DNA from: Ceratobasidium sp. AG-K
Taxonomy: Eukaryota; Basidiomycota; Agaricomycetes; Cantharellales; Ceratobasidiaceae
Reading direction: 5' to 3'
Assembly: GCA_037039685.1 (NCBI GenBank)
Contig: JAWNGF010000003.1
Location: forward strand, 4,500,571 to 4,564,570
Length of the DNA: 64,000 nucleotides
A program made the position numbers and the translations under genes. Positions 1 through 12,920 of the stretch are shown here, in pieces; position 1 is the stretch's first letter, and each line of letters starts with the position of its first letter. The notes beneath the pieces were generated by a model, which was not told where the DNA came from, made no database searches, and worked only from the letters and a program-made list of their open reading frames with translations.

Positions 1-1
1 C

Positions 2-1133
2 ATGCGGTTTGATCATAACATGCAAGATTGGACACAAGCTATTATCGTGAGTGTGAAAGATTCTTGCACCAATCAGTGCTCATGAATATGTCCATTAGGC
101 TGGAGTGGGATGCTTTGATTGGCCCGTATGGTCATATCTGGAGACGCGAATTGACTTCTCCCAAGTAATCAGCAGGGATTATATCGGCCAGTATTACGGC
201 CACGATACCAATCTTACATATTTCCTCGAGGAGAACCCCAACGACTACCGCGCCTCTGTGTTTGGCATCTTCGACGTAATATCCACAGACTCTATTCTGA
301 TAATTGGTGGACAACACCTCCCAGCTCCAGTGCTCTCATTGAGCTTAGAGGCAAACGTGTCAACCAGTATCGACGGTAACCCATGGTTCTTCTCGTCCCA
401 CGTCGCCTACCTGAATGGCACAACAAAGCATCGCTATCCCAAAAACCACCTCGAAGAACTCGAAATATACCGTGATTCCATTTCAAACCTAATGAAGGCT
501 GTTCAACATGCTGTTCACCTTGACCTCGGGAACATTGACCCCCAGAAAAATATATTCTTCAACAAATCAGCTGTCAATCAGACATTTAGTCCAAACCTCG
601 CACCAGCTTCAATCGATCCCGACTCTTGGGCCCGTGGTGACGAATCATGGTACTGGGGCTTTGTCCCAACTCCCTATCAAACGTGGGCCGAGGCACTTCG
701 AGGGGGGAAGCCTGACAATATCTCACTGGGATTGTCGGTGGCAGAGTTCCCTCCCACTTCAACAATGGTCACCAATTATCTGTGTCCAAGTTATCAGCTC
801 AAATCCGTCGGTTCCATGCTGTCCAGCGTTTTTGTGGGAACATTAGCTATGCTTTTGACTGCGTGGACAGTCGTGACAACTGCGAGCGCTATGATAGCGA
901 CTCGGATCCAACCGCCTTGTAAGTTTGCTTTGCGTTCATAAACCTCCGTCTTCTCATGTTGGTATCAATAACAAGGTCTGAAATGCTCATGCGACCTTGA
1001 CCTACCCCCACCGGGAGAAAAGGACGTTGATGTCAATGTGCATTCTCAGGGCGTGGAGTCGCTGCGAACGGGATGGGGACCGGAGCCGACGAATGTCCTT
1101 CCTCGGAGCAGCCGCGAAGAAGGAATTCAATAA
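2..1133 (+). CDS. Membrane-associated hypothetical protein, copy A (5' truncated by window edge)
   Basis: Three exons are visible: about 2-46 (ending at a GTGAGT donor), 99-918 and 976-1133 (stop TAA). The last junction is in phase 1, giving a Cys-Leu-Lys-Cys tail. I do not recognise the family. The protein is a close relative of the gene at 4653-6209: intron positions match, and long stretches are shared, such as SAVNQTFSPNLAP and TMVTNYLCPSYQLKS. A hydrophobic segment near residues 230-260 of exon 2 (VFVGTLAMLLTAWTVVTTAS) looks like a membrane span, followed by a short Cys-containing tail. Several N-x-S/T sequons suggest an extracytoplasmic central domain. The start lies outside the window. 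Confidence 0.7.
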
Positions 1134-1652
1134 CTGGTGGCGATGATAATACGCGTAAGCTGATGAATTGGACAGCCTGTATACCTATATGCGCCGCGAG
1201 TGGCTCCTTTGCTTCGCGTCCGTGTATGTATTTAGTGTAGATGTACTTATAGATTTCGGTTCCCCATTCCTTCCGTCTGTCTTTAGCACAAGTTTAATAC
1301 AGGTGGACCAATCGTGCTGCGAATTGTCTCCAACTGGAGCAACTTCATTGTCGCCGAGTCGCAAAATTCAAAATCAATACGACGCCGTTGTCGAACTGGT
1401 GTCAAAGGTGCCGTTTTCTCGTCCGCCTCTTGATAAACGTAAGCTCGGAATTTGCATGCTTTCAAAACGTATATTGCTGATTGTGTATCCAAGTTCACGA
1501 GCCTTATCTAAAAACCCGTGAGATGCAGCGAGCGAACCCGGCGCTTGCTAGCTTGTTTGCCCCCACATCGTCATCCGCGCTTACCGTCGATTCAGGGCCA
1601 GCGCTAATTCTCGACTGGGTCACGAGACCGCGATCGTCCTTCTCCTTCCGTG
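1134..1652. other. Intergenic, no gene seen
   Basis: This is 3' flank of copy A followed by the presumed promoter of the RSC7-like gene. Short ORFs here lack codon bias and recognisable similarity. Confidence 0.5.
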
Positions 1653-3504
1653 ATGTCTCGCCGGCTGGTCTTGCGCGTCCCGAATCCGAATGCGGCAAGT
1701 GCACGTCCGCCACCTGCACGAGAAACACCCGAGGATGTTGAGAGTGAAGGGGGTCACGGTGACTCTGCGGGAGACGCTATGGATGTAGACGAGGGTGGGG
1801 AAATGGATGATGAGGGCGAGGAGGTTGAAGACGAGGGCGAGGCCGAAGGAGAGGAGGCCGAAGAATACGACGAGGGCGTTATCCAGGAACAGGAAGAAGG
1901 AGAAGGCGAAGGGGTGGATGTAGAGGGCGAAGGTCAGGAGGAAGGCGAAGGCGAGGCTGAAGGCGATGAACCAGGGACGAGTGAGCGTGGTCGAGGCAGA
2001 GGGAGGCCGCGGGGAAGACCACGGGGACGCGGTCGGGGGGTAATCACGACAACTGCTCCGACGACTCCCAAAGTGCGGGGACGAGGGCGAGGACGACCGA
2101 GGGGACGGCCAAGAGGATCTGGTCGAGGTCGGGGTTCTGTTCGTCCGAGAGAGGGCAGTCCAGTAAACATCCCGGAAGGTGTGTTCGTGTATATTTTCTA
2201 GAAAATCGACTAAAATTATGTAGGATATACTGGACCCACACCCTATAGATTCGTCAACGGGCAAGCTTTGTTTTTCAAAAATGACGAGCTCACAATCGAC
2301 GAAGACGAAAAAGGAAACCAAAAGATCGATGCTAGAGGAAATCTTCTTGGAGGTGAGTCACTATCGTAAAATATAGCAGGCATGATTCTAATAACCTGTA
2401 GGTCGCGAGTTCAAAGCTCCGACGTTTAATAGCCCGTGGAGAGAAGACCCAGAGCGGCAGTACATGCTGTCGATTGACGCCGCGCGAACCTCGGGTTTCC
2501 GGGATTCGCTTTACTATTTCCGGTATGTAGGGTATGCAACATTATACTATCCGTACACTGAATGAGTGTTCCCAGTCGTAACCCACAGCTAGTCAAACTC
2601 CCCTTGAGTCAGGCGGAAAAGGACATGCTCATCGACACTGGTCGACTTCCCACCTCACTCAAAAGCCGGAGCGTTACGCTCGTTACCGCACGAAGCGCGT
2701 ACAAAGTACATGGCGCCAAAATGATCAAACGTGCGTATTTCCGCTTCCTTAAACATCCCAACTCACATTCCTCGACAGATGGCCGCTGGGTCATAGACGA
2801 CTACTATGAAGACCGCGTACTCGCCGAAGGCAAGGTATCCGGCGAACTAGTAGGCGACATCAACCAAGAACCCGCCGACGCCGAACAACACACCACCAAC
2901 GCAGCTCCCACCACCAGCGCCGCAGGTGGAGTCTACCGCGTAGGCGGACCCACGACCTTGTTCGGTGGACCAGGAGACGAGGCCGGACCTACCATTGAGA
3001 TTCGCATGGCCGCTGTGCTTCAAGCCGATCGCGAATTGGCCAGGATGAGGCGCGCGGCGCTCACGAGTTTGCCCGTTTTGCCTGTCGCGAGTGTGGTCCC
3101 TCCCGCGCCTGGGATCTTTGCGCCGGTGCCTGGAGCGGGGACTGAACCGTTGGATGGAGACTCGACGAGGCTGGAGCGCCGGTCCGAGGTTGCTGGTGAG
3201 GTGTTTGCTGGTGAACCGCCCTTGGGATGGTATGAACCCCATACCGGGGTTTGGCATTGTAAGTTTCTCGACCTATTCGGTTTACGATCTAGCGTTTGAC
3301 CGTGATGTAGACCGCGCCGATACTCAACCTACACGTGCCAAGCTAACACACGCCCCTCCAACGAGGGAAGCTCTTCTCGCAGACGCCGTGCTCGGTGGTT
3401 CTAAAGTTGGATCAAACTCATGGGGAATTGCAAGTGTCAAGACATTCATGGAAATCCCCGAGCGTGAAGAAAATCCGCCAGGTGATTTTGCATGGGAGGG
3501 CTAG
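1653..3504 (+). CDS. RSC7: Chromatin-remodelling complex subunit Rsc7/Swp82 family
   Basis: Six exons splice cleanly: 1653-2178, 2224-2352, 2402-2522, 2576-2730, 2779-3258 and 3311-3504, giving 534 aa. The N-terminal third is a Glu/Gly/Asp-rich acidic tract followed by two Arg-Gly-Arg-Pro clusters (GRGRPRGRPRG type) that resemble AT-hooks. The C-terminal two thirds match the Rsc7/Swp82 (NPL6) family: a PYRFVNGQALFFKNDELT-like block, a GRWVIDDYYEDR block and the late YRADTQPTRAK block, which is restored only when exon 6 starts at 3311. Family members belong to RSC/SWI-SNF complexes and act in the nucleus. ATG 1653 was chosen as the first Met of the acidic region. Confidence 0.88.
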
Positions 3505-4652
3505 GAGATGTTCGGCGTGGTGGTTGGGCGAACGCCGGGCTGGTTTGTATACCCGCAATCGTTCTAAAAATATGTTTATTTATATACAAGTTGGGCTTAT
3601 GAGATGATTGGGTGGTCTGTCGCGCTGCTTCAAGTCCAGTTGTCCTAACGTCAATTCTCGGTGACGTCTCCGCAAAGCCCGATTCAGCCAATCCCGTGAC
3701 CGGTGGTTTAGGCTCAGCCCGATGGAGTGTGACTACCATAAGCACGATCCCGTGGACGCCGCTCCTGCATCCTGGCCAGCTTATTGTCTACCAGCTCTGT
3801 AACAAGGAATTCGTCGTACAATTGCTTCCCCCTGGACTGAATGCACTCAGCGCTCGACTATCAGGTCGAACTAATGCTTCCAAGTCATCTCAACTGATAT
3901 GAAAGCCTATGGCTATCAAGACAGAAAATTAACTTATTTACGCGTGTTCACGACAAGACTGACAAGGTGCGCGTGTACCTATGATAAGTATTTCATTTCC
4001 AGGCACGAAGTGTTCGAGTCGATGCTCCATGGATCCATTATCGATCATCGGATTGGTGAGAGTCAGACGAGCCCATGAGGCGTCCGATAAGTACCTTCAT
4101 CGGTTCATATATATTCATAGCTATAATGACCTCGAAGAGCCCAGTGCATATCTCTGGGTCTCTCCTAACAGCAGGCAGCGCGGTGCCCCTCTCCCAGGGC
4201 ACTGGTCTCCCCGCTGCGTGGGTGCCTTCACGACAAACACCTGTTCGGATAACCTACCACACGTACTTCTGAAACAAACTCAGATATATACGCCCTCGAT
4301 GACTGACCTGTGCCCAGTCTATAGATGTGTTAATCCTTTCCCTCCGCCCAGCTTAAGGAAAGGCATTTGTTAGTCAAGCACTTTATAATAATGGCGCATT
4401 CATACCACACGTGAGGGCGTTGGCACCTCAGAAACTAATCGACGTGCCTATGTCTGGGCTCAGAAACCCACGCCATCATACTTAGCAGAGCCAGCACGCT
4501 GTCGATCGACGCTCCGCATGTTAGCGCTCATCACGATGCAAAGGTGGGTGCGCACGCCTCGAGGCAATAGGTGAATGCCCCAACACAGGAGACCGTGCAT
4601 ATAGTACGAGCATCATCGCTTCAAGCAATAGTTCCCCCACCCAACCGTCTCA
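3505..4652. other. Intergenic, no gene seen
   Basis: About 1.15 kb between the RSC7 gene and membrane-gene copy B. No ORF has convincing coding character, and I saw no RNA gene or repeat. Confidence 0.5.
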
Positions 4653-6209
4653 ATGCACTTATTGGAGTACAACGTCACTCATCCGTACCCGCCAAATAAA
4701 GTGTTTACCGTGGGCACGATCTTACTGATTGCGATAATCCTACCTGTACTGGTCCTTGTAAATAGTAAGCTCAAGTTTATCTATGCATATTTTTGGATAT
4801 TCTAGATTCACTCCAAACCAGTTGTTACTGTGGGCTACGAGCTTGTTCCGACCCTCCGCTCAACCTTCACACCAGAAGATACTGTCCCCCAGTGGTGGGA
4901 CTCTATGCGTCTACCATCTCTTTTGCGTCCTCAGCGCCCAAAATGCCAACCCAAGGACATGGGACGGGGAGACGTATTCCGAGTTTCTCCTTCCTTGTTC
5001 GAATACAGAGTTCTTAGCACCTGGCGCGATGAGGATTTCTCTCCTGAGGAAGAAGGGAGGATAGAATACACAGACGGGTCCTTCAACGAGTGCTTCGTAG
5101 AGACAATCAGGTTCGATTACAACATGCTGGAGTGGACGCAGTCCCTTAGAGTAAGTGTACAGGTGATATAGCAACCAATTTTTCACAAATCCTATATATG
5201 CTAGGTCGGAGTAGCCTGCCTTACATGGCCCGTGTGGGCATTTCTAGAGACCGACATCGTCTTTGCTTGGGAACTCAGCAAAGACTATGTGGGTCAGTAC
5301 TACGCGTTCAACTCCCACCCCTCGTATTTCCCCGAGAAAGGTCCTAATAGGTATCGAAAATCTGTATTTGGCGTCTTCGACGTAATTACAACGGAATCAC
5401 TCGCGATTGTCGGCAAACACCTCCCAGCTCCAGTACTCTCAATTGGTGTGGCGGCAAATATCTCAACTGAAGTCGGCGTCAACCCACGGTTCTCCAGCTA
5501 CGACTTTGTCTACCTTAATGGTACAAGACGCACCCGAGACTCTGACGACGAACTGGGAGAACTGGAGATATACCGTGATTCCATTTCAAACACTATGAAC
5601 GCGGTGAAACATGCTGTTCATCTTGACCTGGGAAACCTTGACCAGGGAAACATATTCATTAACAGCTCGGCCGTAAACCAGACTTTCAGCCCAAATCTCG
5701 CACCAGGATCAATTGATCCTGATTCTTGGGTACATATGGCTACATCATGGAGCTACGGCAGCATCCCACCTCCTTATCGAACCTGGGCGGAAGCACTTCG
5801 TGCGGGGCAGCCCCAAAACATTTCCCTCGGATTGTCATTAGCAGGGCTTCCCTCCAACTGGACAATGGTTACCAATTATCTTTGTCCTAGTTATCAGCTC
5901 AAGTCTATAAGCCCTTTCTTGGCAAGCATCTTCGTGGGAACGACAACTATGTTTTTGTCTGTCTGGGCCGCCTGGAAATTGGTCAGCGCTATTGTGGCGC
6001 AATGGATGCATGAGCCTTGTGAGTGTACCTTGAATCCCACACGCTTCCGTTTAGTGATTCAGCCGCGATTCGTAGGTATGAAGTGCACTTGCGAGTCAAA
6101 TATTCCGGCCACAACAGATGAAGAGAAACGTGTCGGCTCACACTCCTCAAAGGGAGAACGCCCGCAAGAGCCAGAGGATACGCATCCCAAAGACGGTCAC
6201 GCGTCATAG
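4653..6209 (+). CDS. Membrane-associated hypothetical protein, copy B (complete)
   Basis: Four exons (4653-4757, 4806-5150, 5205-6018, 6076-6209) give 465 aa, all joining in phase. Exon 1 encodes a short leader and a hydrophobic span (about residues 18-35, VGTILLIAIILPVLVL). The middle is a soluble region with many N-x-S/T sequons. A second span lies near residue 400 (FLASIFVGTTTMFLSVWAAW). The C-terminal tail of about 60 residues is hydrophilic and Cys/charge rich. Topology is therefore probably two membrane spans with a large lumenal or external domain. It is the full-length paralogue of the truncated gene at the window start, with about two thirds identity over the shared part by eye. Function unknown. 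Confidence 0.78.
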
Positions 6210-6685
6210 GCGGTGATGAATTAGGGTGGGCACAATCACCATATATTCAGTGAGCGATAAAACAACTTACTGATGACAGGAACGAAGTCTTTCCAGCCTA
6301 TCTAAGGTCAAATCTACTATTTATTCCGGTCTCTTTATGACTGAGAAGATTCATGGGTCTAACTGTTACAATCCATGCACCACTGCGTTTGATCAAGTAG
6401 TTATTGTCATCTCGAATACCCACAAAGAAGTCTATATGTTGTTCGTAGCCGATGCTTTATTGAACCAAAAATAAATAAATAAATATTCAACCGCGTCTTT
6501 CACCGGTGTACAGCCACAAAGCAACGCTCAAGTAACCTCTGTTCGCCGAGCCACTTCAAAAATGCTTTCATAGAGATAAGGGCCTCAAGGCCCACCCACG
6601 TGATCGGCTCTGGTATTTCGTGTTTGTCAGAGACCCACATCCCACACGCCACGCGCACCTATTGGCCCACCACAACGCACACATA
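6210..6685. other. Intergenic, no gene seen
   Basis: 3' flank of copy B, including an AT-rich AATAAATAAATA run near 6470 that could carry a polyadenylation signal, and then the EMC2 promoter. Confidence 0.4.
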
Positions 6686-8188
6686 ATGACAGACGTATTC
6701 CAACGATTCGCGACATATAGATCCCACGGCACAAGATCCAGTGCAGAAATAGTAGCTCATGGCGAGTCGTTGTTGTTGAATGGAAAATATCGTTCGGCAG
6801 ATGATCGTGAGCACAACATTGATTAAAAGAGCAAAGCATAACCGTTCCCTGCCAGCTTGGGCATTCTTGGAGCAGTTGGCATTTGCAGCTTTGGACACTG
6901 GGAGATTGGACGTAGCAGACGTGAGTCCTTGCTGTACGCGAGCAATGACACGTTCGACTGACGCGTCGCAGGATTGTCTAGTCCTTCTCGATATACAATT
7001 TCCTGATTCTCCTCGCGTTACGGTACTCAAGGGTCAAAGACTCGAGGCAGACGGAATGCTTCAGGATGCGATCAAAATGTATGTGTATTATCTGACAAAA
7101 GAGGACGAAAATTGCGTAGTGAGTACTCAGACCACTTGAGGCTAGACCAAATCCCTAAATGCATTGGCGCCAGCCTGTTCGCAAACGGTTGATCACAGCG
7201 TTACGAAGTCATGGCCGAATTACGGAAGCAACCGAGGAGCTTGTCAAGTATCTTGACATTTACTATGCAGATCTAGAAGCGTGGCTCGAGTTAGCAGATA
7301 TATACGCTGCATGTAACTTGTGAGTTCGCTTCTCCCCTCACTAACGATACTTAAAACGGACTTTTCACCCCACCAGATACGACAGCTCTTTATCAGCGCT
7401 TGCTCACGCGCAACTCATCGCGCCTCAAACGCCTCAAGTCGCGCTATGCAGCGCCGAGACGGCCTATACTTCTGGAGACATGGCACTCGCACTTAAAACC
7501 TTTTTACGAGCGGCCGAGTTATGCGGGTCCGGGCCGGACACCCCGCCTGGTGGGGTAGAAACACGCGCATGGCTTGGTGTCAAACTGGTGAGTGTGTATG
7601 CAGAGTTCTTCTTGGTCTCTGGAGGTCTTTTAGGTTGTCTACGCTTTTGGGTGGAACTACGTTATCGCCTACCTCTTCGTTCATTTACCACGCCGATCAA
7701 TGTTGGGTATGGAATTCAAGCTCGGTTACTGAACCTTGCTCCCACGTCTGCCTTGTCCCCCCTATCGATGTCTGATATTCTTCGTGATAATTCAACGCAC
7801 CATGCGGTAGGGATGCGTGTTCATGGACGGACACGCTTGTCATTGTCGTTGGCTAGATCGTCTTTTCAGCATTGATTGAAACTAAATGGGTGGTGACGCC
7901 CACTAACGCCCTCGAACCATCTTGGCCCCATTGAGTCTCGAGAACCGGCTGTCCACGCTCAGGTGTCCACATGTTTGGCTTCTTCCTCCCTGCACCTATT
8001 TTTGCCTCTTGCTCATCTTACCCCACTGCGAACCGAGGATCTGACTCACCTTCCATCGGCAGTGTTTGAGCAAACTTTCATCCTCTGGAAATGCCGAAGT
8101 AAAACATCCCAAGCTACTGGAGGAGCTCGCAACTGAACGCATACTTGCGGCATATTCCAAGAGCGGTACGTCGATAGGGTTTGAGTAA
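6686..8188 (+). CDS. EMC2: ER membrane protein complex subunit 2 (TPR protein)
   Basis: Predicted exons are 6686-6806, 6856-6920, 6972-7118, 7174-7319, 7377-7587 and 8063-8188, totalling 271 aa. The product resembles EMC2: WAFLEQLAFAALDTGRLDVA, then VLKGQRLEADGMLQDAIKMY, an RKRLITALRSHGRITEA block, and LEAWLELADIYAACNLYDSS, ending with KLLEELATERILAAYSKSG. These are TPR helices. EMC2 is the cytosolic TPR subunit of the ER membrane complex, which inserts tail-anchored and multipass proteins. The last intron (7588-8062, 475 nt) is about ten times longer than the others here; the junction GVKL to CLSKL is in phase and conserved in sense. The second junction, using the acceptor at 6855, is the least certain. 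Confidence 0.82.
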
Positions 8189-11158
8189 CCGGGGTACACG
8201 TTCTTACTCAAAGTTTGTCACCCATGTGTTCGTTGTGTCACCATGTGTGTTTGCGCACTCGCAACCAATTTGCGCCCCCCGTCCTCTATTTGGACTGTGA
8301 TTTCTGCGTCGGACACTGTCGGTTAGACTCGGCTAAGCCTGACGACGCAGCGCGGGGAGTGGTGTTGAAGTGGTTGGGCGCCAGTCAGGCGGCCAAGTGA
8401 TTCTGCAGTTTGGTTAGGAGCTCCGGCACAAAAGGCCACGATTATTTACAGCAATTCCGAGAGGCTGATCGGAATTACTTGCGTAATTCTCGTTAATGAT
8501 ATTGGATTCGCTAAGCCTAGGCACGCATTTAGACTGCTACAAACTTTGATTGAAATCATTGGCCCTAACCTCGATCTCACTTGCAAATATGCACTCCACC
8601 ATCAGCTGCGTACACTCATTCTGGGCTATGACCACGTTGTCTCGACTGATTGAATCTGGGGGTGCCTGCACAAGGCAATCGTTGACCATTTACAAATAAG
8701 CTCGGGATACTGAATCCGTCCTTATGGCATATTTTTCGGCGTGTCAACCCCCGAATGGTACGTTATGCACTCAGCCCAATGCAGATCCCTTGATCCCTCG
8801 ACTCAAGGGCATGGCGGCCGCGTCTAGGTAGCGACTTGAGCATAACGTACACGGAGAAACCGATGCATGCGCCAAGGGCGCAGCGTCATTCCGTCTCTGG
8901 TATTCCTCTTTCGCCAAGCGGTAGCACCACCTAGCTCGAGAACTGGTTGATTCTCGATGACCGCGTTCTAGGTCCCTCGAGCCGAGCGTCGAACGTCATG
9001 TGGTTCGCGACGTTGGAGCGTTAGTCCCGATTCATGCCATCCAATGGACAGCCGCCAAGGTACAACCAAGCCGCAGCAGTTGGCGGTACGTAACGTGCGT
9101 TCCTGTGAGCACTGAGTTGTCTTAGACCTGATTTGAAGAACTCGGCATCAAAAACGGGCGTGGCTTCTGAGCGCCAGCGTCGTGTGCTCTGTCTCTATTC
9201 CCTGAGCTTGACGATTGGGACCAGACCTCAAGGCTAGAGTTGAAACGGGGTTGCGCTGAACGAGTTGCGGGATTGTATGTATGCTCGGCCATGCTGCTCG
9301 ACGCCCGTCTTCAACGCGATTGCTTGACACCCACGGCTACATCGACTTCTCCTGACTGTGTACGCAAAGGAAGCCCGGTCCGCGTAGAGCGCCTCGATCG
9401 TTGCCACGTACCTGGGTGTACGTAACGTCGGGTGGGTCCAAGACATTTGCTTATCGGTCGTTTGTGTGCCTGTAATTGAACATAATTAGAGCTCCAAGTT
9501 TACTTGGCATTTCCGCATGCACGTTGCCCGGGCTAGTCGGGGTCTGCCAGAATCGAGGAACCGTCACGACGAAATGGAGCTAACCAAAGCCAAGGAATCC
9601 CCGGCAAAAGGCTGCTTTAGGTTCCTCGAGCTCTCGGGCGTCACGGAGTTCCAGCCGTAAATTTCAGGAGAGGCCGTATGTTGCTAGCACATTCCATAGA
9701 TGTCTCAGTTTGAAGGCAATCGTAGCGCCTGTCAATCCTTATGGCTGACGAATTCTTCCGCGCGCTTCGAGGACGAGAGACGCCCACCCGCACGAACAGC
9801 GGTCAAGGCTCTCACTTCTTGGCACTCGGCATGTCTCGGTCGGGAAACTTGCCCTATTTGTCTAATTAGCAAGTATGCGATACAGTGTAGTTCCGTCCGA
9901 CAGTTCTATATTCTGTCATATTATTGTTTAGCAATGAGGAGCTGTGCGATGCTGTACCATTGTTCTATCGACGTCAGGTATTCTGTTTCCCGTGTTACGA
10001 TGCCCCGGAGTGTGCCGGCGCCGTCGTTATCGCAAGTATTCACGTGGGACCCGGAGATGATACCATATGTCGCCGTATCAGATGTTGGACCATTTGACGG
10101 GAAATTCCCATTCAAGCTGCTCGAGTTTCATTTTTAGTCGGGCTGCCTCGAAATGTGTATCGGCCGAGCTATTGCGCATTGACATGTTGGCGAGGGGCAG
10201 GCGAACAGATCAGCAAATGAAATAAATGAATAAATTTTATCCTCATGAAACTAAATATACACATTCGTCATACGCCAAGCGATGTCGATCCCATATTCTT
10301 ATTTCACCACTCGATGACGAACTGAGTTTCGATTTATTGAAATCGGGGGCGCGTACGGGCGGATAGCGAGCCGCCGCGAGTGGCGGGTCAAGTGTCTATG
10401 AATAGAACTTACCTTTATTTCATTTATCTACACCATCCGAGATTGGCTTGTGCTCTTTGGGTTTCATTCCAACGATGTGCGGCCCGGGCGTCGAAAAAGA
10501 GGGTGTTGTTGCAATGAGGGGGCATGGGCGAAACATGAACAAGGCCGCGTTTGGGTCGGGATGAACTCGGGAGGGCCGACAGTGGCGTGAGAGCACGAGT
10601 GAGGATTTGAAACGGCGTGCTGGCCAAGTGCACACTTTCTGGCTTGTGGGACCTTGTGACGTTGATAAGAGAAGCTGAACAAGAAGCCGGAGCGATCAGA
10701 TTGCTGCGGATGCAAAGTCGGTGGAGATACAGCTCGAGCGGGGCGACCGGCGGCAAGACATGTGTTGCAAGATGGGACGCAAGCCGGAAGTCTGATGTCA
10801 CTTGAAGAGTATGGCAGAGGGAATACTAGAATCTGCCGGTAATCCTGTTAAGTGTATGTGGAAATGTCCGGTTGCCAGAAAAATGTGAATTTGATGTGCC
10901 AAGCCGAGCCAGGAAAGGGTTCTGCGCGGCGGGTATTGGCGGCGGCGGCGGGCGACGGGCGGGGGAGCAGGTCGGATGGCGGCGAGGATAGAGGTACGGA
11001 AGTGCACTGACGAGGTCAGAGATGCAGGCAGGGGGTCTTTTATGTCTGGATGTATGCGGCATTTACGCTGTGATCGCTGCCGAGGGGTGCCGAGGCCTAA
11101 CGTAAGGGGCAAGCTTAAGAGTAGAAGGTACAGGAATCAGTCCGCTTGTTTTCCCCCG
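8189..11158. other. Gene-poor region, no supported gene
   Basis: About 3 kb without a convincing gene. Several 60-145-codon ORFs occur on both strands, for example 9700-10137 (+) and 10424-10801 (-), but none shows recognisable domains or consistent codon use. The segment 10900-10980 is GC-rich and probably belongs to the promoter or 5' leader of the bZIP gene. Confidence 0.5.
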
Positions 11159-12920
11159 ATGTCCCCCGCTGCCCGCATATCTCACTCACCGCCGTCCAAT
11201 GAAGAGGAGCTTGGAGGCACTGGTCTGCACTCACGGTCGCGAAATGCTAGAGCCCAAGCCCGCCACCGCGCCAAGCGCAAAAAGTACATTGAGACTGTGA
11301 GTTCTCGTAACCTGCGCCATTTTCGCTACTCATCACCCGTAGCTCGAGGAAACGGTCAAGCGCCTGCAGACGATCGTTGATGCCGCCGGCCTCGATCCGA
11401 ATGCATTTCCCCCACCGGCATCTCCGCACCCATACGCATTGCGCGAGCTACAGGAGGACAATGCACGCCTGAGGCGCGAGTCGGACGCGCTCCGCATCCA
11501 GATCGCAGCGCTTACGGCCCATGTGTCCAACGGCAGCCATCTGTACTCATCGCCAGCGTCTGATGCCCCGACGCCGCCGCCCGAGCGCGATCCGAAAAAG
11601 CGCAAGATGAGTGTGGAGCGCGACCACTTGTACTTGGCGAGTGCCTCTCTCTCTCTTCCCCCCATCCTCTCATCCCCGCCCAGTCCCCCAAGTGCTCTTG
11701 ATCCTAGTTTCTTCGCAGGACTCGCACCCGGGTCGTACGTCCCCAGCTTCGGCTTCGACTTCAAGCCTGCCCTCGACCGTGCACACGAGCAACACTTCCG
11801 CCTCGAGCCTCGTTCATTCGATGCTCTCGCCCCTCCAGCAGCAGGCCGTCTATAACTCGATCATGTCCGGTTTCAACTCGTCGGCCACGGCCGCTCCATC
11901 TCACGCAAGCAGACCCGCGAGCCCCCCGCCCCCGGTCCCGGTATCGACATTTGCGGTGGGTACATTTTGTCTGGCTACACATGTCACCGCTGATCGGTAC
12001 TGATAAGTTCTCTCCGTTCTTTTAACTCCTGTCCCGATGCGACTCGTGTCTATACGCACGGCATCGACCTCGACAACACAATGCACATCCACCCATACGG
12101 TGCATACCCCACCGGTCGGCGTGTCTCGTGTCTATACGCACGGCGCCAACTGCCATATGTATCACCAACCATCACCGCCCTCGTTTAGCAACTCCCATCC
12201 ACTTCGCTCCTCGCCACCTCCCTTTACCCTCTTCTCACGCTCGGCATCGCCGGCGGTGCTGTCTCGGGCGAACTGGGTGCTGCTGCCTGGAATGCCTTCC
12301 AACAGAGCCAGCTCCAGGCCCAGCAAGCGCAACAGAACCAGTCGAACGTAGGCCAGCAACAGAGCGGGCTCGGTCAACAGTCGAGTGGTCTCCCGAGCTT
12401 TCAACCCCAACCCCATCCCCTTTCGTTCATGTCCCAGTCCCAGCCCATGAGCACCCTCTCCTCGAGCCTCGATTCTGTCTCTAGTCTCCCACGAATGGAT
12501 TCGGGGTCGTCGGCGCTCTCCGGCTCGGGGCTGCCCCGCATAGACTCACCGTCGGGGCTCCCTCAATCCCTCGAATCGCTGCGCACATCCTCCCCCGGCG
12601 CCGGCCCATCATCATTCTCCTCCCCTCGCTTCGAACCAAGCTCGGCACGGTTTGAGTCGTCCCGCTCCAACCTATTCGAGGTCACCAACGCCGCTACATC
12701 CGCATCCAACGCCTCCACAAGATTTGACCTCCCTAGCTCCAGCCGATTTGATTCGACCACGAGCGTCTCTCGATTTGACCCCGTGTTTGACACGAGTGAC
12801 TCGCCTCACATGCTCGCAGGCACGCCACCCGGGTTTTCCTCTTCCTCCTCGACGCCCGGGTTCTCTGCCCCAGGCACACGGCGGAGTTCAAGCTCGAGTC
12901 GGCGGGATGACGTTCCATGA
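11159..12920 (+). CDS. bZIP transcription factor with Ser/Gln-rich C-terminus
   Basis: Exon 1 (11159-11296) and exon 2 (from 11343) join to give a basic region RNARAQARHRAKRKKYIE, in which the N-x7-R signature is intact, followed by a leucine-zipper heptad stretch (LEETVKRLQ) and a second coiled coil (ELQEDNARLRRESDALRIQI). The final exon 12189-12920 (244 codons including stop) starts after a TTTAG acceptor and encodes a Gln-rich then Ser/Pro-rich activation-type region. Between about 11640 and 12188 the frame switches, for instance into the stretch ending MLSPLQQQAVYNSIMSGF, so at least two introns lie there. I could not fix all boundaries. The role is probably a sequence-specific nuclear regulator; the target is unknown. 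Confidence 0.72.

Noticed and set aside
1620..2321. 233-codon minus-strand ORF over the start of the RSC7 gene
   Set aside because: It is the antisense reading of the acidic and Arg-Gly repeats, which are stop-poor on both strands.
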